Virus record (IMG/VR): IMGVR_UViG_3300035698_012468 | Span: 1-29,104 of that record | Reading direction: 5' to 3' (one strand) | Origin: a virus | Length of the DNA: 29,104 nucleotides | Shown: positions 22,586-29,104 of the stretch, piece by piece | How the letters are laid out: each line of letters starts with the position of its first letter | Numbering within the stretch: the first letter of the stretch is position 1 | The notes under the pieces: model-generated | The model's database searches: none | What the model was told of the DNA's origin: nothing | The model's input: the letters and a program-made list of their open reading frames with translations, nothing else | Made by a program: the position numbers and the translations under genes

Positions 22586-23494
22586 ATGGATATTTATAGG
22601 AATAACGAAAATTTAAAAGCACCTAATGCATCTGAATATGTAAGTATTGATGAATTTGAATATAGGACTGCAGAGATTATAAAATGTCGTAATGACCCGG
22701 TTTATTTTGCAAAAAAATATTTTACTATAGTTACAATCGATTCTGGGAAACAAATTATAGACCCTTATCCTAAGCAAATAGAATTGGTTAATATGATGTG
22801 TGCTGAAACACGTATTGTTGTATTAGCATCTCGACAAAGTGGTAAAACAACAGCATATAATATATTCGCGTTATGGCAGACTATATTTTATAAGGATCAA
22901 AACATATTAATATGTGCTAATACCGGTCCATCCGCATCCGATTTCGTATCTAGAATTAAATTGGCTTATGAACTATTACCAATGTGGTTAAAACCTGGGG
23001 TAGTTGAATGGAATGTAAGACGAGTTTCATTTTGTAATGGTAGTTCAATAGGTAGTAAAACAACTGGCCCCTCTGTACGTGGTACGACTGCTAGCACATT
23101 AATAATTGATGAAATGGCATTTATTGAACATAGTGTTGAAAAGGATTTTTGGGAAGCCGTGTATCCAGTAATTTCATCTTCTAAAAAATCTAAAGTTATT
23201 ATTGTAAGTACTCCTAATGGTACGGGTAATATGTTCTATGAACTATATAGCAAAGCTGAATTAAAAATATCTGATAATGTAGGATTTAAACCCTTTAGAA
23301 TTGATTGGTGGGATGTTCCGGGTAGAGACGAAGAATGGAAAATACAAACAATTGCTTCTTATAATGGTGATCTACGTGCCTTCGCACAGGAGTTCGGAAA
23401 TTGTGTAAGTGGTGATACTTTTATAGATATATATGATACTGTTGAAAAGAAATATCAAAGAATTAAAATAAGTGATTTTTATGAATTGTTGTAA
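22586..23494 (+). CDS. 17: Large terminase (gp17-type) N-terminal ATPase half fused to an N-intein
   Basis: Residues 1-272 are the ATPase domain of TerL: Walker A ASRQSGKTT (81-89), Walker B LIIDEMAF (172-179), coupling motif STPNGTG (208-214), and AQEFGN just before the split. From Cys273 (codon 23402-23404) a 30-residue N-intein, CVSGDTFIDIY...KISDFYELL, ends in a stop at 23492-23494. Only intein block A is present; the rest is on the gene at 23673. The motor domain alone cannot package DNA, so trans-splicing with the second half is needed to give a 591-residue terminase, close to T4 gp17 (610). This matches the atypically split TerL inteins such as AceL-TerL. No ribosome-binding site is evident. 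Confidence 0.9.
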   Translation: MDIYRNNENLKAPNASEYVSIDEFEYRTAEIIKCRNDPVYFAKKYFTIVTIDSGKQIIDPYPKQIELVNMMCAETRIVVLASRQSGKTTAYNIFALWQTIFYKDQNILICANTGPSASDFVSRIKLAYELLPMWLKPGVVEWNVRRVSFCNGSSIGSKTTGPSVRGTTASTLIIDEMAFIEHSVEKDFWEAVYPVISSSKKSKVIIVSTPNGTGNMFYELYSKAELKISDNVGFKPFRIDWWDVPGRDEEWKIQTIASYNGDLRAFAQEFGNCVSGDTFIDIYDTVEKKYQRIKISDFYELL

Positions 23495-23645
23495 ATTGTG
23501 TAAAAAAGAAATAACTAAAAATCGAACGTATTGTGGATATTTGTGTTCATCTAAAGATAAAGACTATAGTAACCATAAAACAGTTATAAAAGAGCAATAT
23601 AAAAAGACTCAATATTATTTAAATAAAGAAAATATAATTACGTAA
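23481..23645 (+). CDS. 54-residue zinc-finger ORF between the intein halves, probable homing-endonuclease remnant
   Basis: ATG 23481 overlaps the end of the N-intein frame and encodes MNCCKLCKKEIT...YCGYLCSSKD, i.e. CxxC followed by CxxxC, the zinc-finger pattern seen at the start of phage HNH endonucleases, including the one at 2577-3482. The frame ends at TAA 23643 with no nuclease core. The next codons continue in the same frame, without another stop, into the C-intein gene, so TAA alone separates them. I read it as what is left of an endonuclease gene once lodged between the intein halves. It may also be a translated small protein. Confidence 0.5.
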   Translation: MNCCKLCKKEITKNRTYCGYLCSSKDKDYSNHKTVIKEQYKKTQYYLNKENIIT

Positions 23646-23672
23646 CAAGAAACATATGATATATTAAGTAAA

Positions 23673-24965
23673 ATGGAAAAGAAATTAACAAATAGATATA
23701 AAGTACTTACGCCTAATGGGTATAAAGATTTTACTGGTATTCGAAAAGATATTGTTTATGAAACATTAAAAATTATATTTAATAATAATGAAGAAATTAT
23801 TTGTACTAAAGAACATATTTTTATATCTGATAATCAAGAAAAAAAAGCTTATCAATTAAAAAAAGGTGATACGATTGATGGTAAATGGGGAAAGCAGCAG
23901 ATGGTTAAATATATTACACCTCTAACACCAAAAACAGATGTTTATGATTTATATAATGTTGATGGGGGTAATATATATTACACAAACGATGTTGTTTCAC
24001 ATAATTGTTTTCACGGTAGTAGTTTCACACTTATTAATGATAAAATACTATCAAAATATAGAAAGTATATGGAAAATCATACTGTCGAACCCAAATTAAT
24101 TACCTTTAATGAAAATGACTTATTTGAAACTAAAATGTGGCAACCACCACAAAAGGATAGAACATATATAATAGGTGCTGATGTTGGTGAAGGTATTGGT
24201 GGTGATTATAGTACTATATTGGTATTTGAAATATCTGATTTAACTAACATAAATTTAGTAGCAACATATGGTAGTAATAGGGTTTCAACAACTGAATTTG
24301 CTTTTATGTTAGCAAAAATAGGATCGATTTATAACAAAGCTTATATAGCATGCGAGTGTAACTCTATTGGTGATGGGGTTCTTAAAATCCTGTGGAATGT
24401 ATACTTATATGAAAATATAGTCAGGGTAGAACAAAAAAATAGAGCACGAATTGGCATATACAGTCATAATGCTATTAAAACTAAAGCTTGTTTATGGTTA
24501 AAAGATTTAATGAATAATAGTAATATTAACATTACTATTAATGACGGTAATCTTATATATGAGATGGGTTGGTTTGAAAAGAAAGTTCCTAGTCAACACA
24601 CAATTTTTAGAGCTGTTGGTGGTAAACATGATGACTATATGTTATCATTTATTTGGGCTATGTACGTATTAAATCCCAGCATTATTGAAAATTATTATAA
24701 CGTTGTTGGATATGCGACTAATGAATATGGTATGGCCTTTCCAACTAAAATAACTAGTTATTCATCATCTTATTATGAAGAAGAGGGTTCATCATTAATA
24801 CAAAGCACAGATGTAGATAATATATATCGTAAATTCACAGAAAAGGATATTGATAATTTGCATACAAACACATCACCTATACCTAATGAAGACGCACTAC
24901 CAAGACAAATCGGGTTTTTTAGTGATGGTAATGATGATAATTATAATGATGACGCGTCATGGTAG
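23673..24965 (+). CDS. 17: C-intein fused to the large terminase C-terminal nuclease half
   Basis: Residues 1-111 form the C-intein: RYKVLTPNGYKDFTGI, block B ICTKEHIFIS, KKGDTI, then block F/G VYDLYNVDGG and VVSHN ending at residue 111. The +1 residue is Cys112 (codon 24006-24008), and the terminase resumes with CFHGSSFTLI. The nuclease domain shows IIGADVGEGIGGDYST (first Asp), ACECNSIGDG (Glu) and GGKHDDYM (Asp), the three acidic metal ligands of the RNase H-like terminase nuclease. After splicing it would rejoin AQEFGN to CFHGSS, as in intact gp17 proteins. ATG 23673 is the only Met before the intein motif; upstream sequence gives only a weak ribosome-binding site. The C-terminus is acidic. 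Confidence 0.9.
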   Translation: MEKKLTNRYKVLTPNGYKDFTGIRKDIVYETLKIIFNNNEEIICTKEHIFISDNQEKKAYQLKKGDTIDGKWGKQQMVKYITPLTPKTDVYDLYNVDGGNIYYTNDVVSHNCFHGSSFTLINDKILSKYRKYMENHTVEPKLITFNENDLFETKMWQPPQKDRTYIIGADVGEGIGGDYSTILVFEISDLTNINLVATYGSNRVSTTEFAFMLAKIGSIYNKAYIACECNSIGDGVLKILWNVYLYENIVRVEQKNRARIGIYSHNAIKTKACLWLKDLMNNSNINITINDGNLIYEMGWFEKKVPSQHTIFRAVGGKHDDYMLSFIWAMYVLNPSIIENYYNVVGYATNEYGMAFPTKITSYSSSYYEEEGSSLIQSTDVDNIYRKFTEKDIDNLHTNTSPIPNEDALPRQIGFFSDGNDDNYNDDASW

Positions 24966-24967
24966 TT

Positions 24968-24975
24968 ATAAATAA
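24968..24975 (+). promoter_or_regulatory. TATAAATA late-promoter-like box before the tail tube gene
   Basis: The box lies 16 bases before ATG 24992, with AAAGGATT in between. The spacing is short for a separate leader but this is the position where a late promoter for the structural gene would be expected. Confidence 0.35.
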
Positions 24976-24991
24976 CATAAAGGATTGATTA

Positions 24992-25528
24992 ATGCCAATA
25001 GATCATTTACCAATTACAGGTACAAATTTAAACCTTGCAACCGCTACAAGATGGGTCGCAGTTATACCATATAACATGATTAACAATGATTTGAATTCTA
25101 GAAATGTAGTATTTAATTTAACAAGTTTTAATATGCCTGAAATGGAAGTTGGTACAACCACAATTACATATTTAGGTTATGAATATGAAATACCTAATTT
25201 TATAAGAAGCCAATCAAAAGAAATAACATTCGAATATCTTATAAGTAGTGATTGGCATCAATGGAAATTATTATATTATTGGTTACAAAAGATAGTTAAG
25301 GAAGAAGGTGCTGGTAGTAATATTGACACATTAAGCGAGGTGGTGCTACCTATTCGAGTAATGTTACTAAGTGAATTTAAAAACCCTATATTTGAAATAA
25401 TATATAAAAATTGTTGGGTAAAAAGATTTGGTGCTGTATCTATGGATTATCAAGATACAGAAGGTTCTGTTATAAAACATGATTTCACATGTAGCTATAG
25501 TGATTTTGAGTTTAATGACAATTTTTAG
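24992..25528 (+). CDS. 19: Tail tube protein, gp19 type
   Basis: The 178-residue protein has the fold pattern of T4-like tube protein gp19 (163 residues): beta-rich, starting with RWVAVIPYNM, a central FNMPEMEVGTTTITYLGYEYEIP that fits the tube's lateral loop, then a helix (WHQWKLLYYWLQKI) and closing strands (FEIIYKNCWVKRFGAVSMDYQ, FTCSYSDFEF). Stacked hexamers of such a protein form the channel for DNA. AAAGGATT precedes the ATG. It directly follows TerL, where T4 has the sheath gene 18 in between; no sheath gene is seen here. Assignment is from pattern and context. Confidence 0.75.
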   Translation: MPIDHLPITGTNLNLATATRWVAVIPYNMINNDLNSRNVVFNLTSFNMPEMEVGTTTITYLGYEYEIPNFIRSQSKEITFEYLISSDWHQWKLLYYWLQKIVKEEGAGSNIDTLSEVVLPIRVMLLSEFKNPIFEIIYKNCWVKRFGAVSMDYQDTEGSVIKHDFTCSYSDFEFNDNF

Positions 25529-25535
25529 AAATATG

Positions 25536-25543
25536 TATAAATA
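25536..25543 (+). promoter_or_regulatory. T4-type late promoter box TATAAATA
   Basis: It lies 28 bases before ATG 25572 with a good AAGGAG in between, the best-spaced plus-strand late promoter candidate in the window. Confidence 0.55.
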
Positions 25544-25571
25544 ATTTAACAATACATCAAGGAGAATTATA

Positions 25572-25904
25572 ATGATTCGTAATAGAAAATTAGAAGAAGC
25601 ATATCGTAAGGTTGCCTCACAACAAACATCTGAAGTTGAAGTAGAGTTATCTAAAACAGTTAAAGTAAAAGATGAAGATTATCGTACCATTATGGAAGCA
25701 TATACTAATGTTAATGAAGCTGACTATAAGAAAAATACTTTAAAATTTATTGATGACCTTTTAAAAGGTGATGACGTAGAAAAAGTAAAAGACTTTCTCC
25801 AAGGAATAAGAGATTATTTAGATGAAAATGGTTATCTTTCACCTGGACAACAAGCAGCCTTAGGTAAGATTAAAGGTAATCTAAACCACGGTGCTGGTAA
25901 ATAA
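25572..25904 (+). CDS. Possible prohead core protein with several protease-like sites
   Basis: This 110-residue helical, charged protein has three places that fit the T4 prohead-protease pattern: L7-E-E9|A10, I40-M-E42|A43 and V47-N-E49|A50. It has a strong AAGGAG and a late promoter box. Position after the tube gene is where T4-like genomes carry portal and prohead-core genes (67, 68), so a core protein is a reasonable guess. The C-terminal part (GYLSPGQQAALGKIKGN) is unlike the leader family. Its last base is shared with the next gene. Confidence 0.6.
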   Translation: MIRNRKLEEAYRKVASQQTSEVEVELSKTVKVKDEDYRTIMEAYTNVNEADYKKNTLKFIDDLLKGDDVEKVKDFLQGIRDYLDENGYLSPGQQAALGKIKGNLNHGAGK

Positions 25905-26170
25905 TGGAACTAGTTTATAATCTTTTTAATAAGTTAAACGGACTAATAACTCTCCAGGAGCCGTATATTCTCTCGGAGGATAGCGGTTTAACATACTACG
26001 AACTAAGGCGTTTCGTAACATTGTTATATCGCAATTCTAAAGAAAAATCTACTAAAGAGGTTCTTGGAGATTTATTAAAAGTATTAACTGTTTTAGAAAT
26101 AAGAAAACAGCCTGTTCCAGTAATTAAAAAATTAAAATCAAATAGCCCAGAGATATTTTCTGGTGACTAG
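25904..26170 (+). CDS. Hypothetical small helical protein
   Basis: This 88-residue protein starts inside the previous stop (TAATGG) and has no leader. It reads as a helical protein: VYNLFNKLNGLITL, YELRRFVTLLYRNSKEK, LGDLLKVLTVLEI. The codons for CGG-AGG-like GGAG sequences (25960s) are less AT-rich than its neighbours. No family was recognised; its place among head genes suggests an assembly role, which is only a guess. Confidence 0.55.
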   Translation: MELVYNLFNKLNGLITLQEPYILSEDSGLTYYELRRFVTLLYRNSKEKSTKEVLGDLLKVLTVLEIRKQPVPVIKKLKSNSPEIFSGD

Positions 26171-26180
26171 AGGTAAATAA

Positions 26181-26474
26181 ATGAAATTTAATGAAGTATA
26201 TGATAATTTTATTAATGAAGCGATGTCAGTAGATGTCAGATGGGCTCTAAAACGTATTACGTCATTTAATAAGAACCTGTTCCCATATAATACTGATAAT
26301 GAAGAACCTAATCTTAAACAGCTTACAGAAGATATTGTTAAAGATTTAGGATATAGACAAACCTCCTCTAACGTTAATAGTGCAATAGATCATCTAGGAG
26401 CATCTAGAGGTAGTTCGGATGCGATTCCGGAGAATAAAACCGTTATTAAAGAATTAGATAGGTTATTAAAATGA
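26181..26474 (+). CDS. Small leader-bearing protein
   Basis: A 97-residue protein beginning MKFNEVYDNFINEAMS, with I-N-E|A as an exact (I/L)xE|A site. The mature part is about 83 residues (VRWALKRITSFNK, DIVKDLGYRQ), helical and without a known domain. AGAGGTAAATAA precedes the ATG. It overlaps the next gene by ATGA. Confidence 0.65.
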   Translation: MKFNEVYDNFINEAMSVDVRWALKRITSFNKNLFPYNTDNEEPNLKQLTEDIVKDLGYRQTSSNVNSAIDHLGASRGSSDAIPENKTVIKELDRLLK

Positions 26475-27010
26475 AATTTAAAGAATTATATGAAAGTGTT
26501 GTAAATGAAGCTAAGGGTGCAGATTGGACCAAATCTTGGACATTAGCAATTATTGATATTGATAAGTCTGAGTTTAAAGATAATTTACAGACAGTTATAG
26601 ATCAGATAAAAGGTGAATTATCACCAGGTTATGAACTAGAAGAAATAAGCTTACCTAACGCTCATCAACTAAGAATGAAAATTAAAGATGAGAAAGAAGC
26701 AAAATCTTTAGTTAAAAAATATCATCCAAAATATATGGACGGTATTATATTCTCAGAGTTAATTAGAAGATGGTATATTACTAAATTTGAAATGTATACT
26801 GGGCAAAAGGGTTGGAAAACAGCATTAAAATCAATTGAAGCTATTTGTAAAAAAGAAAATCTACCCTACTTCTATGATGTAAACAAAAAAAATGAAAACG
26901 AGTCACTGAACGTTAAGTTTGATAATGAAGAAACAGCTGGACAGTTTGCGGATAGATTTAAGGATGCGGATGTCGATTTCGTAGATGTTGACGGTAAAGC
27001 ATGGTATTAG
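26471..27010 (+). CDS. Leader-bearing two-domain protein
   Basis: This 179-residue protein begins MKFKELYESVVNEAKG, leader with V-N-E|A. The mature part seems to contain two similar halves of alternating beta and alpha character (WTLAIIDIDKSEFKDNLQTVIDQI...YHPKYMDGII and MYTGQKGWKTALKSIEAI...LNVKFDNEETAGQFADRF), each with a hydrophobic strand, helix, strand pattern; the resemblance is by eye. Start is within the previous stop (ATGA). Function is unknown; capsid loading is inferred. Confidence 0.65.
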   Translation: MKFKELYESVVNEAKGADWTKSWTLAIIDIDKSEFKDNLQTVIDQIKGELSPGYELEEISLPNAHQLRMKIKDEKEAKSLVKKYHPKYMDGIIFSELIRRWYITKFEMYTGQKGWKTALKSIEAICKKENLPYFYDVNKKNENESLNVKFDNEETAGQFADRFKDADVDFVDVDGKAWY

Positions 27011-27014
27011 TTAA

Positions 27015-27512
27015 ATGAACTTCGACCCAAAAAGTATAGAAAATGTGTTAGATATTGGTAATTTAGAGGTTGACAAGGTAAAAGAAAAACTAGATTTAGT
27101 TAAAGCCTCTGAATCCAATATCGATGTTAATATAAATCAAATATATGGTGAGTTAGGTAAACTAATATCTACTGGAAATAATATATTAACATTTGCTGAA
27201 CAAGCTGTTGAATATGAGATAAATGGTGAGAACATATCAGGTATAGCACAACTACTTAATTCTGTTAAGGATGTTTTAAAAGAGTTTACTAAAATACATA
27301 CTACAAAAGTTCGCCACGAACAACAAAAAGAACTAGAAGATATTAAGCTGAAAGCTAAGAAAGAACTATTAGAACTAAAATACGTAAAGGAAAAGGAACT
27401 TAAGGTTGATAGTAACGCTGGTGAATCTATCGATTGTGTTAACTTTAATCAAGAAGATATAATATCTAAACTTGCTGAAATTGAAAAATCTAAAGAAGAA
27501 GAATCAGATTAG
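27015..27512 (+). CDS. 16: Small terminase, T4 gp16-like
   Basis: The 165-residue protein equals T4 gp16 (164) in length. It has a similar plan: an N-terminal LDIGNLEV, a central antiparallel helical hairpin (NINQIYGELGKLISTGNNILTFAEQA and GENISGIAQLLNSVKDVLKEFTKIH) and a Lys/Glu-rich C-terminal helix. gp16 forms a ring that recognises DNA and stimulates the TerL ATPase. It lies 2 kb downstream of the split terminase on the same strand, although in T4 gene 16 comes before 17. The C-terminus overlaps the converging zinc-binding gene by four bases. Moderate certainty. Confidence 0.55.
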   Translation: MNFDPKSIENVLDIGNLEVDKVKEKLDLVKASESNIDVNINQIYGELGKLISTGNNILTFAEQAVEYEINGENISGIAQLLNSVKDVLKEFTKIHTTKVRHEQQKELEDIKLKAKKELLELKYVKEKELKVDSNAGESIDCVNFNQEDIISKLAEIEKSKEEESD

Positions 27513-27889
27513 AATTTAACTGATACTCTCTCATCACCATAACTCAATGTTAATTTAATTAATTCTCGTTTACAGCTATTGCATATAATAGGATATGGGT
27601 TTTCAAATGCAATTGTAGCTGCGCCACTTTGAGGCATTTCAAATTCATCAAAATCTACACCAGCTCCACCCATCATACCTTTTATATTATCTAGAAAACT
27701 TTCTTTGTTTTTATAGAACTCTTGTATTTTTCGTGTATCCCGCGCATCTTCAATTTTAACATCAACATATATATTATATGGTAATTTTTTATAATTGGGA
27801 ATTTGTAATTTTAAGGGTCTATTGTCGAACTTAATACCCTTTCTACCCTGTGCTTTACCACAAATATCGCACCTATTTAAAAATGACAT
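27509..27889 (-). CDS. Zinc-binding protein of unknown function
   Basis: This 126-residue protein has CDIC at residues 8-11 and CNSC near residue 103, two CxxC knuckles far apart that would form one zinc site. The intervening region is mixed, with a Gly/Met-rich MMGGAGVDF. AAAGGAAC precedes the ATG and a TATAAATA box lies 39 bases upstream. It may bind nucleic acid or act as a transcription accessory next to the sigma factor gene, but no known phage factor was recognised. Confidence 0.6.
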   Translation of the reverse strand: MSFLNRCDICGKAQGRKGIKFDNRPLKLQIPNYKKLPYNIYVDVKIEDARDTRKIQEFYKNKESFLDNIKGMMGGAGVDFDEFEMPQSGAATIAFENPYPIICNSCKRELIKLTLSYGDERVSVKF

Positions 27890-27927
27890 TTATATGTTCC
27901 TTTAGCTTTAATAGCATTGATTAATAA

Positions 27928-27935
27928 TATTTATA
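27928..27935 (-). promoter_or_regulatory. T4-type late promoter box TATAAATA
   Basis: On the minus strand the box precedes ATG 27889 by 38 bases, leaving room for a leader with AAAGGAAC. It overlaps neither neighbour's coding sequence. Confidence 0.5.
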
Positions 27936-27952
27936 ATATACTGATTAGTGTG

Positions 27953-28723
27953 TTAAATTTTTAATTTACGTTTCAAACTTTTTAAAGCCCTATCTTGAAT
28001 AGCCTTAATACCAGCTGGTGTCATTCCACCCAATTCTTTTCCAATAACATCTAAAGTTTTATTTTCAAAAAATCTACCACGAATAACATAAGCCTCTTGG
28101 TCTGTTAATCTATCAATAGTCTTTGAAATATATTCTTTGAAATCTTTATTACAAAGATCGACATCTGGGCGAAGATTATTATTTTGCTCAGTATCAGCGT
28201 CTAGAATTTTTTCAAGCCTATCGCCACTCTCATTAATTTCTAAATCAAGAGAGACAACACCTTTAACCTGATAATTAATAGCATTTTCAATAACCTTTTT
28301 ACTGACCTTCAACTTCTTAGAAATTTCAGTAACAGAGGGAAGATAATTGTGTTTGTCTTTATATTCATTAATAAACTTTTGAATATCTTTAGCCTTTTGG
28401 ATATGAGCGCTTGATTGCTTGATATGGCTATTTTGTGCCGTCAAAGCATTTCGCATTTTCATACGAATATAATGAACAGCGAAGGTGATAAATTTAATAT
28501 TTTTTGAACGATCAAATTTATTTAATGCTTCCACCAGCCCAATATTACCTTCTTGAACCAGGTCGTTCAATTGCAAACCCATATTTTTAAATTTATGAGC
28601 TTCCTTAATCACAAACCTAAGATTAGACTTAATCAGTTGGTCATCAGTTGCAGTTTTTTCTTCTTCTTTGGAAAGAATCTTGGCGTTCAATTCGTCGATG
28701 TTACGTACATAATTATTAATCAC
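27953..28723 (-). CDS. RNA polymerase sigma factor, sigma70 family (probable late sigma, gp55 role)
   Basis: The start is GTG 28723, preceded by a strong GTAGGAGGTAAC. Region 2 is clear: LIKSNLRFVIKEAHKFKN, LNDLVQEGNIGLVEALNKFD, FITFAVHYIRMKMRNAL (core-binding and -10 recognition). A region 3-like helical part (LPSVTEISKKLKVSKKVIENAI) and region 4 (LTDQEAYVIRGRFFENKTLDVIGKELGGMTPAGIKAIQDRALKSLKRKL) follow, so the protein has a complete group 3-like architecture of 256 residues. T4 gp55 (185 residues) is a smaller sigma lacking region 4. A TATAAATA box lies upstream, so it may be autoregulated. That it reads the TATAAATA boxes is inferred. Confidence 0.85.
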   Translation of the reverse strand: MINNYVRNIDELNAKILSKEEEKTATDDQLIKSNLRFVIKEAHKFKNMGLQLNDLVQEGNIGLVEALNKFDRSKNIKFITFAVHYIRMKMRNALTAQNSHIKQSSAHIQKAKDIQKFINEYKDKHNYLPSVTEISKKLKVSKKVIENAINYQVKGVVSLDLEINESGDRLEKILDADTEQNNNLRPDVDLCNKDFKEYISKTIDRLTDQEAYVIRGRFFENKTLDVIGKELGGMTPAGIKAIQDRALKSLKRKLKI

Positions 28724-28757
28724 AAGTCGTTACCTCCTACAATAACATTAATATTAA

Positions 28758-28765
28758 TATTTATA
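28758..28765 (-). promoter_or_regulatory. TATAAATA box upstream of the sigma gene
   Basis: The box is 34 bases before GTG 28723 on the minus strand, with AGGAGGT in the leader. A late sigma gene with its own late promoter would be positively autoregulated. Confidence 0.45.
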
Positions 28766-28853
28766 CCTTTAATTCTGCGTTAATCGCGAGTTTTTATTTA
28801 TTTTACCATATATTTAATATAAGAGTTTAAACAAATAAAGCCCGCGAAGTTTC

Positions 28854-29104
28854 TTAAATTTCAGTGATAATAGGTTTAAAATTGGTATCAGCACTGTTGA
28901 TTTCGAACAACGAAATAAGACGTGCCTTATTGCATTTATAAGATTTTTTGGTTTGAAGATCTTTGTAGAGGAATGCATATTTATATCCCTGACCCATTCC
29001 TGTGAATACATTTTTACCAACAATCTTTCCTAGAAGATCAGCTGGCAACCCATGTTCGAACCGTTTATTTCTAAATCTCTCGACCTCTTCTGATACAACT
29101 GATC
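28854..29104 (-). CDS. Partial protein, C-terminal part; unknown function
   Basis: The frame is open from the right edge to TAA 28854-28856, 82 codons. It reads SEEVERFRNKRFEHGLPADLLGK, then GKNVFTGMGQGYKYAFLYKD and NKARLISLFEIN. The piece has a small alpha/beta look with a basic first part. In-frame TTG codons exist but no start is supported, so the 5' end is beyond the window. The 130-base gap to the sigma gene carries the sigma promoter. Confidence 0.55.
   Translation of the reverse strand, partial: SVVSEEVERFRNKRFEHGLPADLLGKIVGKNVFTGMGQGYKYAFLYKDLQTKKSYKCNKARLISLFEINSADTNFKPIITEI

Noticed and set aside
25367-25552. Minus-strand 61-codon frame opposite the tail tube gene
   Set aside because: Antisense to a well-supported structural gene and without a start signal.
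28553-28783. Plus-strand frame antisense to the sigma factor start
   Set aside because: It overlaps a clear sigma gene with a strong ribosome-binding site and shows no domain.
28814-29023. Alternative minus-strand frame of 69 codons near the right edge
   Set aside because: The overlapping frame 28854-29104 is open to the edge and has more protein-like composition, so this one is taken as a shadow.

Overview
This window is part of a strongly AT-rich genome of a tailed bacteriophage of the broad T4-like (myovirus) group. The marker genes are a gp44-type sliding-clamp loader, UvsY and UvsW recombination proteins, gp13- and gp14-type neck proteins, a gp17-type large terminase, a gp19-type tail tube protein, a gp16-like small terminase and a sigma factor. 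TATAAATA late-promoter-like boxes lie upstream of several genes. Genes are short, tightly packed, often overlap by ATGA, and switch strand in blocks. The host cannot be determined; no tRNA, rRNA or CRISPR was seen.

Layout. 1-6173 (minus strand): an actin-like ATPase interrupted by an intein and running off the left edge, small unknown genes, a metallophosphoesterase with an HNH homing-endonuclease gene at its 5' end, a MazG-like protein, the clamp loader and two unknowns. 6174-6383: divergent control region. 6384-10612: two nuclease/neck genes on the minus strand (PD-(D/E)XK-like protein, gp14) and six small plus-strand genes. 10760-14288: UvsY, an HELQH metallopeptidase-like protein (minus), an HD-domain hydrolase and UvsW. 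14285-22546 (minus strand): small leader-bearing proteins, a nucleotidylyltransferase, gp13, a cassette flanked by a 66-bp direct repeat, and three paralogues with long WxxGx pentapeptide arrays. 22586-27512 (plus strand): terminase split in two by an atypically split intein, tail tube, probable prohead and leader-bearing proteins, gp16-like protein. 27509-29104 (minus strand): zinc-binding protein, sigma factor and one partial gene.

Themes. (1) About eighteen proteins start with a short related leader, roughly M-K-F-x-E-L-Y-E-x-I-x-x-E, often followed by A or G. It closely resembles the T4 capsid-targeting sequence and its gp21 protease cleavage site, so these proteins may be loaded into the head and injected into the host. 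They include a metallopeptidase-like protein, a nucleotidylyltransferase, a nuclease-like protein and two of the three WxxGx-repeat proteins. (2) Protein splicing and homing elements are dense: an intein in an actin fold, a split intein in TerL with an endonuclease remnant between the halves, and an HNH gene in a phosphoesterase. (3) The phosphoesterase reading frame has CTA-TAG-CTA exactly at its first metal-binding motif. A six-base ribosomal hop would restore a canonical protein; otherwise it is a broken gene.

All assignments come from reading motifs by eye; no database or structure search was run.
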